DNA of 64,000 bases from RPQJ01 sp963700045 (GTDB lineage Bacteria > Pseudomonadota > Gammaproteobacteria > Steroidobacterales > Steroidobacteraceae): positions 51,481 through 115,480 of the forward strand of contig CAVOWK010000003.1 of assembly GCA_963700045.1 (NCBI GenBank), written 5' to 3'. Positions 18,741 through 27,110 of this stretch are shown here, piece after piece; position 1 is the first letter of the stretch, and each line of letters opens with the position of its first letter. The notes beneath the pieces were generated by a model. The model was not told the DNA's origin and did not search any database. It worked only from the letters and a program-made list of their open reading frames with translations. Both the position numbers and the translations under genes were made by a program.

Positions 18741-19730
18741 CTACCAGCCGCGTTTTTCGTCGAGCTGGCGGGTCAGGTTGACCAGCCGCCGGTAGCTTTC
18801 GAGCCGGCGGGGGTCGATGTCCCCGGATTCGACGGCTGCCTGGACGGCGCACTGCGGCTCCCGCAAATGCAGGCAGTTCTGGAACCGGCAGCCGGGAGCC
18901 CGCTGGATTATCTCCAGGAAGCCCCGCTGGACGTCCGGCAGGGGCACGACGGGGGGGGCGTAGTCGCGGACGCCCGGGGAGTCCGTCAACTCGCCCCAGG
19001 GCAGTTGCACGATCGCGGACGAGACGGTGGTGTGCTTGCCCTGGCCCGACCCGACCGACAGGTCCGAGGTAGCCCGGTAAGCGCCCTCGCAGAGCGTGTT
19101 GGTCAACGACGACTTCCCGACCCCGGACTGACCGGCCAGGAGCGTGCGCCGGCCCTGCAGACGCTCCTTGAGCGCCTCCAGGCCGATGCCGCGCTTGGCG
19201 GAGACCGTGACCACCGGTATCCCGATCCGCCGGTAGGTGTCGATGAAGGCGAAGTCCTCGGGGCCGAACTCGCCGGCGCCGATCAGGTCCTGCTTGTTCA
19301 GGATCAACAGGGCGTCGATGCCCGCATAACCCGCCCCGGCCAGGTAGCGGTCGATGATGAACGGGTCGCAGGTCGGGCGAGGCGCCACGACGATGCCGAG
19401 CTGGTCCAGGTTGGACGCGATGTCCTCGACGCCACCCCGGCTGTCCGTCCGCTGCAGGACATTGCGGCGGGGCAGGCGCTCGGCCACTACCCAATGCCCG
19501 TCGGCGGCCGTGGATTCGGGTTCGAGGCGGACCAGGTCGCCAGCAACGACCTCGGTCCGGCGGCCGCGGATCTTGCAGGGCAGTCGCTCCGCCGTGTCCG
19601 ACGACAATACGACGACTCGGCGGCCATAGGACTCGACCACGCAACCCGTCCTGCCCACTGTCACCGACGCCGGCTTGGAGCTGCTGCCGGCGCGGTGCGC
19701 CGGTCGTTCGCTGCGGCGTCGAGTGCTCAC
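18741..19730 (-). CDS. rsgA: ribosome small subunit-dependent GTPase A
   Basis: A 329-residue circularly permuted GTPase for late 30S maturation. It has an OB-fold N-domain (residues 25-90). The GTPase motifs come in permuted order: NKQD (G4), then VSAKRGIG (G5), GQSGVGKSS (G1), GKHTT (G2) and DSPG (G3). The C-terminal zinc knuckle reads CRFQNCLHLREPQC. A longer upstream frame is open, but the GTG giving VSTRRRSER overlaps the upstream stop (GTGA) and yields the usual family length, so it is chosen. The gene is coupled to the M48 protease gene. Confidence 0.94.
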   Translation of the reverse strand: MSTRRRSERPAHRAGSSSKPASVTVGRTGCVVESYGRRVVVLSSDTAERLPCKIRGRRTEVVAGDLVRLEPESTAADGHWVVAERLPRRNVLQRTDSRGGVEDIASNLDQLGIVVAPRPTCDPFIIDRYLAGAGYAGIDALLILNKQDLIGAGEFGPEDFAFIDTYRRIGIPVVTVSAKRGIGLEALKERLQGRRTLLAGQSGVGKSSLTNTLCEGAYRATSDLSVGSGQGKHTTVSSAIVQLPWGELTDSPGVRDYAPPVVPLPDVQRGFLEIIQRAPGCRFQNCLHLREPQCAVQAAVESGDIDPRRLESYRRLVNLTRQLDEKRGW

Positions 19731-21022
19731 GTGGGTGAGAACGCCTGCCCGGTGGCGGGGGAACCTTGCGTGCCGCCGGGATGGACGAGCCGGGAAATCC
19801 GGACGACCGGCGGTGGGTGCGAGTCGTAAAACGCGGAATGCAACGGGTCGGGCGTCAGGGTGCTCGCGTTTTCGCGATACAGGCGGACCAGTGCGCGGCC
19901 CAGTTCCGGACCGTCGCTGAAGCGGGCCGCAAAGGCGTCGGCCTGGAACTCGTGGCGCCGCGACCATGCGGCACCGAGTGGCGTCAGGAGCCACGTGAAA
20001 GCGGGCAGAACCAGGATGAACAGGAGCAGGGCGGCCGAGCTGCCGGGTCGATCGACGCCGAGCGCAGCGTAGAACCAGTCCTGCGCGGACAACCATCCCA
20101 GCAGGGCGAAGCCTGCGAGCGACGTAGCCGCGCTCACCAGCAGTCGCTGCGGGATGTGCCTGAGCTTGAAGTGCGCGAGCTCGTGGGCAAGCACGGCTTC
20201 GACCTGCACCGGCGAGAGCGACTGCAGCAGCGTGTCGTAGAAGACGATGCGCTTCTCGCGGCCGAGCCCGGTGAAATAGGCGTTGCCGTGCGCGGAACGC
20301 TTCGATCCGTCCATGACGTACACGTCGCGTGCGTGGAAGTCACAGCGGGCGAGCAGGGCATCGATGCGCTCGCGCAAGGCTGCGTCCGTGAGCGGCGTGA
20401 ATTTGTTGAAGAAGCCCGCAATCCAGCGCGGCCAGGCCCAGAGCAGCAGCAGCGAGATCGCCGTCCACACGGCCCACGCCACCAGCCACCAGCGCGTGCC
20501 GCTGGCTGCCATCGTCCAGAGAACGAGCGCGACGATGCTCCCGCCCAGCAATCCGCCGAGGACTGCTCCCTTGAGCAGGTCGGCCACGAAGACGGCTGCA
20601 GTCGTCCGGTTGAAGCCGAAGCGAGCTTCGAGCACGAACGTCCGCCAGACCGAAAATGGCAGTGTGGCCAGACTCATCGCCAACAGCGCCAGCAGCACGT
20701 GCAGCGTTCCTGAGCCGATGGGATTCTGGCCCGCAATTGCGGTGGCGAGTCGACCAAGCGCAGCGATCCCCCCGCCCAGCGTCAGGACCAGCAGCACGAT
20801 GGTGTCGTAACCCAGTTCGAGCCGGCCAAGACGCTGCCTGGCGACCGTGTAATCGGCGGCTTTCGCATGCTCCGCTGCGCTGACAGCGTCGGCAAAGGCG
20901 GGCGGGACTTCGTGCCGGCGAGCCGCGACATGGCGGGTTTGCCGATAGGACAGCCAAAGTTGCACGACAAGGTGCAGCGCAAGGGCCGTCAGGAAGGCAA
21001 GGGTCATCCAATGGGGCATCAA
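19727..21022 (-). CDS. Ste24-like M48 family membrane metalloprotease
   Basis: A 431-residue zinc protease with an N-terminal membrane domain (CAAX-prenyl protease M48_N-like, about residues 5-200, five to six helices) and a catalytic domain. The zinc site HELAH is near residue 285 and the third ligand is in EFQADAFAARF. YVMDGSKRSAHGNAYFTGLG and KRIVFYDTLL are classic Ste24 strands. Bacterial homologues are thought to act in membrane-protein quality control, because bacteria lack CAAX prenylation. The C-terminus HPPPVVRISRL matches the family end. It is divergent from orn. Confidence 0.92.
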   Translation of the reverse strand: MMPHWMTLAFLTALALHLVVQLWLSYRQTRHVAARRHEVPPAFADAVSAAEHAKAADYTVARQRLGRLELGYDTIVLLVLTLGGGIAALGRLATAIAGQNPIGSGTLHVLLALLAMSLATLPFSVWRTFVLEARFGFNRTTAAVFVADLLKGAVLGGLLGGSIVALVLWTMAASGTRWWLVAWAVWTAISLLLLWAWPRWIAGFFNKFTPLTDAALRERIDALLARCDFHARDVYVMDGSKRSAHGNAYFTGLGREKRIVFYDTLLQSLSPVQVEAVLAHELAHFKLRHIPQRLLVSAATSLAGFALLGWLSAQDWFYAALGVDRPGSSAALLLFILVLPAFTWLLTPLGAAWSRRHEFQADAFAARFSDGPELGRALVRLYRENASTLTPDPLHSAFYDSHPPPVVRISRLVHPGGTQGSPATGQAFSPT

Positions 21023-21170
21023 GGTGACGAATTTGACACTGGCGTGTGTTCCATGAAGGGTGCGGAGCTTAGCCTTTGCTAGAATCCGTCACAATCGACC
21101 ATCGGGGGCGCCGCCGAGCACCCCGGGTCCCAGTTCGAAAACCTTGTCCGGTTCGCAGCCTGGTCCAACT

Positions 21171-21713
21171 TTGAAAGCCGACAATCTGATCTGGATCGAC
21201 CTCGAGATGACGGGCCTGGACACCATGGCCGATCGCATCATCGAGATCGCGACGATCGTCACCGACTCTTCACTCCGTATAGTGGCGGAGGGCCCAGTAC
21301 TTGCGATCCACCAGGACGCCGCCGTGCTCGGTGCGATGGACGAATGGAACAGGACCACGCATGGCGGCACCGGCCTGTTGCAGCGGGTTCGTGACAGCCG
21401 GGTTACTGCGAAGGACGCGGAGACGCAGACACTGGATTTCCTGGCGCAGCACGCCGTGGCCGGAGCCTCGCCGATGTGCGGCAACAGCATCTGCCAGGAT
21501 CGCCGGTTTCTCGCGCGCGAGATGCCCGCCCTCGAGAGGTTTTTCCATTACCGGAATCTCGACGTCAGCACCGTCAAGGAGCTTGCGCGGCGCTGGGCGC
21601 CAGACGTTCTGGCCGGGGTGCAGAAGGCTTCGACACACCTTGCGCTTGACGACATTCGCGAGTCGATCAGCGAGTTGGAACATTATCGACGCCACTTTTT
21701 GAGGGTGGCGTGA
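21171..21713 (+). CDS. orn: oligoribonuclease
   Basis: A 180-residue DEDDh 3'-5' exoribonuclease that degrades di- to pentaribonucleotides, including pGpG from c-di-GMP turnover. Exo motifs are visible: DLEMTGLD (ExoI), NSICQDRRFL (ExoII) and HLALDDIRESI (ExoIII). A TTG start (LKADNLIWID) is chosen because it gives the standard length. No ATG lies close upstream, and the long open frame before it is non-homologous. It is divergent from the M48 protease gene. Confidence 0.94.
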   Translation: MKADNLIWIDLEMTGLDTMADRIIEIATIVTDSSLRIVAEGPVLAIHQDAAVLGAMDEWNRTTHGGTGLLQRVRDSRVTAKDAETQTLDFLAQHAVAGASPMCGNSICQDRRFLAREMPALERFFHYRNLDVSTVKELARRWAPDVLAGVQKASTHLALDDIRESISELEHYRRHFLRVA

Positions 21714-21744
21714 GTAGTTCGGTTTCTAAGTAATCGGCGACCTA

Positions 21745-22567
21745 TTGAATAACGACCTTCAAAATCGCCTTCTTGACGCAATTGCCCGCTGTATGAAGCC
21801 GGTCGCACGCATGCTATTGGGTGCAGGCATCAACTATTTGCAGTTCGGGGAAGTTGCCAAGAGAGCCTTTGTCGAACAGGCACTCGGGGAGCCAGACGCT
21901 AAGGGTCGGACGACAAACGTATCCAGGGTCGCCGTTCGTACGGGTCTTTCACGCAAGGAAGTCTCGCGGGTGAGGCGACTCCTCGAGACGCCTGTGCTCA
22001 CCGAGGATTCGACGATTCAAATTGGTATGCCGGCGCGCGTGTTGCAGCTTTGGCATGTGGAGCCGGCATTTCTCGGCGAAAGTGGACTTGCCTGTAGACC
22101 TGTCGTTCGATGAAGGTGAACAATCGTTCTCAGGACTTGTGAAGCTCGTTGGAGGCGACGTTCCAGCGGGTGCGGTCCGCTCGGAATTACTGGCGGCAGG
22201 TGGCGTGGTGGAACTTGAAAATGGCAAGTTGCGCGTTCAGAAACGTTTTTTTGTGCCGTCCGCGTTAGATGAAGACTTGATTGTCGGTCTTTCGTTCATC
22301 GTTGCACCCCTCTTGGAAACGTTAAGCCATAACCTCGACGATCCATCTGCCGCTTTCATTCAGCGCGTTGCCTACTCGGACTATCTCCCACAAGGTGCCT
22401 TGGCTGAATTTCGGAATGTGAGCCATGTGCAGGCCGAAGGCCTCATGAACTCGATCGATGAATGGATATCGGCGCACGAGGAACTTAGCAGTCCATCCGG
22501 GACCCTGCCCAGGCGTGTAGGTGTCGGCGTCTTTTATTTCGAAAGCAGCAAGACTTCGACGGAATAA
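21745..22567 (+). pseudogene. DUF6502 family protein, single +1 frameshift
   Basis: A homologue of the DUF6502 gene at 24756-25607, here on the opposite strand. It begins with TTG (LNNDLQNRLLDAIARCMKPV). The first frame includes a helix-turn-helix-like stretch VRTGLSRKEVSRVRRLLE and runs to FLGESGL. One extra base near 22087 then moves the sequence to the next frame, which continues PVDLSFDEGEQSFSGLVKLV through FYFESSKTSTE. The first frame alone stops at 22113. Repaired length is about 273 residues, close to the paralogue (283). GC is visibly lower than in the neighbouring orn gene. The break may be decay or an indel error. Confidence 0.8.
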
Positions 22568-22569
22568 AA

Positions 22570-22595
22570 AAGGTCGCGCCCTATGGCGCGACCTT
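22570..22595. terminator. bidirectional hairpin terminator between convergent genes
   Basis: A perfect 11-bp stem AAGGTCGCGCC / GGCGCGACCTT with a CTAT loop. The minus-strand side ends in a run of T (CCTTTTTTATT) and serves the GGD-repeat gene. The plus-strand side (CTTCTGTT) is weaker and follows the frameshifted DUF6502 gene by three bases. Confidence 0.85.
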
Positions 22596-22617
22596 CTGTT
22601 CCGTCGGTCGCCGTCGA

Positions 22618-24719
22618 TCAGCGGATTGCGTCAGCGAGTATCAAGCCCTGAGAAAGGGGCTGGGTTCCGACTACGGTAACAATGGTGCCGACTGATATAG
22701 CAACGTCAGCACTCGATAGCACGCTCGAGTAGTCCACCAGTTGCTTACCAATAGCCAGTTTCCCTGAGGCGCGGTCAACGCTCGTCACGTTGCCTTTCAA
22801 TAGTACTTTCGTCGCGCCAGGAACGTATGACGCGTTCAGCAACACCATCGACTTGGGCGCTAACGTTCCATCATTCTTTGCGGCACCCAGCACCGCCACC
22901 ATTGGCAGGCCACCGCTGCCAATCTTGTTGGCAATAACAGAGACCTTGTCCGGGCTTGCCTTGAAGGTTCGACCGAGCGCCGATACCGTACCGGCGAGTT
23001 GGTCTACTGCGTCGATTGGGCCAACAAGCAGCGCATTCTTCGGCGCCTGAATGTCGCCGCCGACGATTGCGTCGCCGCCCGTGATGACACCAGGGTTCCT
23101 GGCCGTGAAACGGTCACCGCCAACGATGGCATCGCCACCGATGATGACACCGGGGCGCTTAATCTTGGAGCGGTCACCACCGACGATGGCGTCGCCACCG
23201 ACGATGACACTCGGCACGCTTAATCTTGGAGCGGTCGCCACCGACGATGGCGTCGCCGCCGACGATGACATCAGGCGTTCCTGGCCGTGAAACGGTCACC
23301 GCCGACGATGGCATCACCACCGGTGATGACGCTGGGGCGCTTAATCTTGGAGCGGTCACCACCGACGATGGCGTCGCCGCCCGTGATGACACCAGGGTTC
23401 CTGGCCGTGAAACGGTCACCGCCGACGATGGCATCACCACCGGTGATGACACTGGGGCGCTTAATCTTGGAGCGGTCACCACCGACGATGGCGTCGCCAC
23501 CGACAATGACATCGGCACGCTTAATCTTGGAGCGGTCGCCACCGACGATGGCGTCGCCGCCGACAATGACATCGGCACGCTTAATCTTGGAGCGGTCGCC
23601 ACCGACGATGGCGTCGCCACCGACAATGACATCGGCACGCTTAATCTTGGAGCGGTCGCCACCGACGATGGCGTCGCCGCCGACAATGACATCGGCACGC
23701 TTAACCCTGAGCTCGGTCACCGCCAACGATGGCATCACCACCGATGATGACGCTGGGGCGCTTAATCTTGGAGCGGTCACCACCGACGATGGCGTCGCCG
23801 CCGACAATGACATCGGCACGCTTAACCCTGGCTCGGTCACCACCGACGATAGCGTCGCCGCCGACAATGACATCGGCACGCTTAATCTTGGAGCGGTCGC
23901 CACCGACGATGGCGTCGCCACCGACAATGACATCGGGACGCTTAATCTTGGAGCGGTCGCCACCGACGATGGCGTCGCCGCCGACAATGACATCGGCACG
24001 CTTAACCTTGGCTCGGTCGCCCCCGACGATGGCGTCGCCGCCGACAATGACATCGGCACGCTTAATCTTGGCTCGGTCACCACCGACGATAGCGTCACCA
24101 CCGACAATGACATCGGGACGCTTAATCTTGGAGCGGTCACCACCGACGATGGCGTCGCCGCCGACGATGACACGGCACGCTTAATCTTGGCTCGGTCACC
24201 ACCGACGATAGCGTCACCACCGACAATGACATCGGGACGCTTAATCTTGGAGCGGTCACCACCGACGATGGCGTCGCCGCCGACGATGACATCGGCACGC
24301 TTAACCCTGGCTCGGTCGCCCCCGACGATAGCGTCGCCGCCGACAATGACATCGGCACGCTTAATCTTGGAGCGGTCGCCACCGACGATGGCGTCGCCGC
24401 CCGTGATGACACCAGGGTTCCTGGCCGTGAAACGGTCACCGCCAACGATGGCATCACCACCGGTGATGACGCTGGGGCGCCTAATCTTGGAGCGGTCACC
24501 ACCGACGATGGCGTCGCCGCCGACGATGACATCGGCACGCTTAACCCTGGCTCGGTCACCCCCGACGATTGCGTCGCCGCCGACAATGACTCTGGAATGC
24601 TTCAGTTGCTCACCGACGACAGAGGCGTTGTTGCCTGTGGTCTTCGCGCCGGTAGTTGCGCTAGCCAGAGCCAAGGCAGCGGCAATAACGAAGCGAAGAT
24701 TCTGACCATTCCCGTTCAT
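22618..24719 (-). CDS. secreted GGD-repeat protein with DUF5666-like C-terminus (frameshifted inside the repeats)
   Basis: It would encode about 700 residues if repaired. Residues 1-25 form a signal peptide (LRFVIAAALALASATTGA). The protein then consists of 26 tandem units of 20 residues: a constant block V-I-V/T-G-G-D-A-I-V-G-G-D-R and a 7-residue linker (SKIKRAD, ARVKRAD, FTARNPG, SKIKRPS). A non-repeat C-terminus of about 140 residues resembles DUF5666 beta-barrel modules (GTVSALGRTFKA; GNVTSVDRASGKLAI). Four single-base indels (near 24171, 23710, 23275, 23210) break the frame. The first two cancel, and the last two let the C-terminal frame resume. The gene follows the DUF6502 gene by 36 bases in the same direction. 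Function unknown. A beta-solenoid surface or periplasmic protein is inferred. Confidence 0.75.
23045..24590 (-). repeat. 26-copy, 60-bp coding tandem repeat
   Basis: The period is exactly 60 bases over 26 consecutive units except at four sites, where it is 59 or 61. Within a unit the 39 bases encoding the GGD block are nearly invariant, while the 21-base linker falls into a few recurring cassettes. FTARNPG linkers occur in four units (near 23101, 23281, 23401, 24421) and are always flanked by the Thr version of the block (V-I-T-G-G-D). Neighbouring units are often identical over 50 or more bases, which implies recent duplication or recombination. Confidence 0.95.
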
Positions 24720-24733
24720 GTTCCCTTCCTTTT

Positions 24734-24750
24734 GGCGCAGTGACTGCGCC
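24734..24750 (-). promoter_or_regulatory. hairpin just upstream of the GGD-repeat gene
   Basis: A perfect stem GGCGCAGT / ACTGCGCC with a one-base centre sits in the 36-base gap between the DUF6502 stop and the GGD-repeat start. It is directly followed on the minus strand by AAAAGGAAGGGAAC, the probable ribosome-binding site. It lacks a T-tract in this direction, so it is more likely an mRNA stability or translation element than a terminator. Confidence 0.45.
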
Positions 24751-24755
24751 CACTT

Positions 24756-25607
24756 TTAATTTTCAAAGTCACTCTGCTCGTCCTTGGGAGACGAGGGGGA
24801 CTTCTCGATGAAGTGGAAAATTCCAACGCCCGTCTTGATCGCTTCGGAAGCGGGCAATTTGCGCCCGCCCTTTGTTTCGTGCTGGCCGAGCCAATCGTCG
24901 AGAACCTCAAGCAGTTCTTGACCTTTTTCCCTAACAAGTGCGTCGAATTTCTGGAATGCCTCGGGCGACAGGCCTTCCAGAGTCATCGCGTATCTTTCGA
25001 AACGTCCAGCTCCTTGACGTTTCTTCTGCAAATTGAAATCGACGGTATCGACAAAGTAATTCACCACGTTGCCAAGTCGCTCGAGTCCAACTGGGTCAAG
25101 AGGTGCGGGCAGGTAGGTCCTGTTGAGCAAACGCACATAGCCATCGGCCATTTCGACAGCCGCGTTCACGCGGACCAATTCCTCAAGAAGAGCGCGCGCA
25201 GAAACGTCGTCGGCGTACTTCCTGACAAGGTCCTCAAACGACATCTTCGGGCCTTCGAACGGCACCTCGAGCGGAAGACCGTACGGGCCGAGATACTGGG
25301 GATCTTGGCTCCAACCTTGAAGGACTCGAGCGATACGATTCGAGCCCACGCCATCGTCGTCTGCGCCGTCCAAATTTTGAATGCGAACGACGTCTCGCTT
25401 TGTCAGTCCTGTGAGAATCGCAATACGAGCTTCGGTCTGTGGGCGGTTCGGCGGCACCAATTCGTTCTTTGCGATGTCGATATACGCGCCGCGCACTGAA
25501 TCGGAAAACTCCCCATATGACACACCGTGGCGCAACAGAATCCGCACCAATGGGTGAAGCAAATGTCGACACGCCGCGAGCAGCGGCTTTTTAACGTTTT
25601 CGCTCAT
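24756..25607 (-). CDS. DUF6502 family protein, probable DNA-binding regulator
   Basis: A 283-residue intact member of DUF6502. It starts MSENVKKPLLAACRHLLHPL; an ATG 17 codons upstream is also possible. Residues 20-50 (VRILLRHGVSYGEFSDSVRGAYI) and the segment ILTGLTKRDVVRIQNL (about residues 65-82) look like a winged-helix or helix-turn-helix region. The remainder is helical and has no catalytic motif. The family function is unknown. DNA binding is inferred from the HTH-like segment and from a palindrome overlapping its own promoter. It is the first gene of a two-gene operon with the GGD-repeat protein. Codon use is less GC-rich than in core genes. Confidence 0.78.
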   Translation of the reverse strand: MSENVKKPLLAACRHLLHPLVRILLRHGVSYGEFSDSVRGAYIDIAKNELVPPNRPQTEARIAILTGLTKRDVVRIQNLDGADDDGVGSNRIARVLQGWSQDPQYLGPYGLPLEVPFEGPKMSFEDLVRKYADDVSARALLEELVRVNAAVEMADGYVRLLNRTYLPAPLDPVGLERLGNVVNYFVDTVDFNLQKKRQGAGRFERYAMTLEGLSPEAFQKFDALVREKGQELLEVLDDWLGQHETKGGRKLPASEAIKTGVGIFHFIEKSPSSPKDEQSDFEN

Positions 25608-25669
25608 TCCTAGCCCCAAAAAGGGCAGCTCCGGACTGATTGCTATGGCGGCTGACATTGGGGGTTATT

Positions 25670-25688
25670 GTTAACTTCGCGAGTTAAC
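25670..25688. promoter_or_regulatory. palindromic operator candidate (GTTAACT-N5-AGTTAAC)
   Basis: Perfect 7-bp arms surround TCGCG, and symmetry extends imperfectly to about 10 bp per arm. It overlaps the -10 box and the expected start of transcription of the DUF6502 operon, a standard position for autorepression. The natural candidate ligand is the DUF6502 protein itself. No second copy was found upstream of the other DUF6502 gene. Confidence 0.6.
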
Positions 25689-25714
25689 TATATCCAGGGA
25701 CCCTCGTCGGTCAA
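25687..25714 (-). promoter_or_regulatory. sigma-70-like promoter of the DUF6502/GGD-repeat operon
   Basis: On the minus strand TTGACC (-35) and TATAGT (-10) are separated by 16 bases. The predicted start of transcription is near 25680, leaving a short leader before either start codon. The -10 box shares bases with the palindrome. Confidence 0.6.
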
Positions 25715-26132
25715 GACTTCAACATATTCGCGGAGTTACGTGAGCGTCTTGAGGGAGGCTCTGGAAGGGGGGCGGGGCGGTGAATCTGGTCAAATTTCAA
25801 CCAGATCAGCGGGCTGGAAGGGAACCCTCAATTGGTCCGAAGGTGCCGTCCACGGCCGTCGGGCATGGTCACGGTTGGCATATGTAAACTCCAGTTCGGT
25901 TGGATCTGGACGCAAACGTGCCAAAAGCGGGATTCTGTGAAATGCGTCACATTTTTCAGTCTAATCAATAAAAACAGATAGATAGGATGTTTTCTTAACG
26001 CAAAAGACTAAATCCGTTGAATGCCCGCGCAGGCACCGAAAAAGCATCCAGATGGAGCGCATGGCCGACGGGTTCGGTGACCAACTCGATCTGCAGTCGC
26101 GCGGTGTTGGTGACGTCCCGACAGGTCCAATG
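25715..26132. other. non-coding interval between the DUF6502 island and the PPIase gene
   Basis: About 420 bases with lower GC than the flanking core genes. No open frame here has homology-like composition. An A/T-rich stretch lies near 25940-26000 (AATCAATAAAAACAGATAG). Apart from the promoter at its left edge and the terminator at its right edge I see no gene, RNA or repeat in it. It may be the boundary of an acquired segment. Confidence 0.5.
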
Positions 26133-26167
26133 AAAACGGCCGGTTCCCCTCGCGGGAAACCGGCCGT
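26133..26167 (-). terminator. intrinsic terminator of the PPIase-BolA-YciI-YciB transcript
   Basis: A stem of ACGGCCGGTTCCC with GGGAAACCGGCCGT (one bulged T) is followed on the minus strand by TTTTC. It lies about 25 bases beyond the PPIase stop, with a short A/T-rich segment between. Confidence 0.75.
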
Positions 26168-26192
26168 CGCCAGCAAAAATAAAACTTGACCG

Positions 26193-27044
26193 TCAGCCGG
26201 TCTTCTGGATCTTCGCGGTCTTGCGAAGGTCGTCGAGGTAGGCCTGCAACTTCTTCCGCTGGGCAAACATCTTTACCTGCTCCTTGACGTCCTCGAACGC
26301 GGGTGCGCTCGGAGAGCGCACGTCTTCCAGCCGGATGACGTGGAAGCCGTACTCCGTCTGCACCGGCTCGGTGGTGGTCGCGCCCTTCTCGAGTTTCGCG
26401 AGAGCGTCGGCGAACGGCTTCACCATCGTCTGCGCCGAGAACCAACCGAGATCGCCGCCCTTGGCCGCGCTGCCCGGATCCTTCGACTGCGCCTTCGCGA
26501 TCTTCGCGAAGTCACCGCCAGCCTGCAGTTCCTTGATGATCGCGTCCGCGGTTTCCTTCTTCTCGACCAGGATGTGCCGCGCGCTGTATTCCTTGGGCAT
26601 GTTCGCCACTTCGGAATCGTAGGCCGCCTTCACTTCGTCGTCCGACACCGGATGCGACTTCACGTACTTCTCACTCGCGGCCTCGGCGAGGATCTGCATG
26701 TGCAGCAGGTCGAGTCGAGCCTGCACGTCCGGGGTGGCGGCCAGGCCATCCTTCTCGGCGGCCTGCGCGGCCAGCGTCATGTTCACGAGCTGGTCGAGCA
26801 GCGCGTCCTTCTGTTCCTTGGTCGCTTCGGCAGCGGGCTTGCCGGTGACGGCCTGCAGGAAAGTGTCGAGCATCTGCGAGTTGATGGCCTTGCCGTTGAC
26901 GGTGACGAGCGTTGGCGAGGCCTTTTCGGCTGACGCCGACGCCGGGGTTGCAGGCTTGGCTGCATCTTCAGCGGGCTTCGTGCACGCGGTGGTGCCCAGC
27001 GCGATGGTGGCGCCGAGCAGGAGGGCAGTCTTCAGGTTTCGCAT
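26193..27044 (-). CDS. parvulin-type peptidylprolyl isomerase, lipoprotein
   Basis: A 283-residue PpiC/PrsA/SurA-like folding factor. It has an N-terminal lipoprotein signal with lipobox LGTTAC (Cys21), an Ala/Pro/Lys linker, a SurA-N-like helical chaperone segment (VNGKAINSQMLDTFLQ), and one parvulin domain at about residues 135-235. The parvulin domain has SARHILVEKKE, the GGDLGWF loop and YGFHVIRLED. It probably assists outer-membrane or periplasmic protein folding from an anchored position. It follows bolA, with a 66-base gap, and ends at a strong hairpin. Confidence 0.92.
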   Translation of the reverse strand: MRNLKTALLLGATIALGTTACTKPAEDAAKPATPASASAEKASPTLVTVNGKAINSQMLDTFLQAVTGKPAAEATKEQKDALLDQLVNMTLAAQAAEKDGLAATPDVQARLDLLHMQILAEAASEKYVKSHPVSDDEVKAAYDSEVANMPKEYSARHILVEKKETADAIIKELQAGGDFAKIAKAQSKDPGSAAKGGDLGWFSAQTMVKPFADALAKLEKGATTTEPVQTEYGFHVIRLEDVRSPSAPAFEDVKEQVKMFAQRKKLQAYLDDLRKTAKIQKTG

Positions 27045-27110
27045 CGATGAGCCTCTATGGATGGTGCGTCAGGGCGTCCAGGTGGACGCGTAAATGGGCG
27101 AGCGTCGTCG

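Noticed and set aside
23045..24590. Possible CRISPR array (regular 60-base spacing)
   Set aside because: The whole period is repeated, with no unique spacers between short repeats. Units are translated in frame with a signal peptide, and no cas genes are present.
23287..24705. Long plus-strand open frame (about 470 residues) through the repeat array
   Set aside because: It is the complement of a repeat unit that happens to contain no stops in several frames. The Ser/Pro/Thr-like product has no start signal, no signal peptide and no non-repeat domain, unlike the minus-strand frame.
25668..25940. Open frame of 90 codons upstream of the DUF6502 operon
   Set aside because: It has no ribosome-binding site, overlaps the promoter and palindrome, and shows no protein-like pattern.
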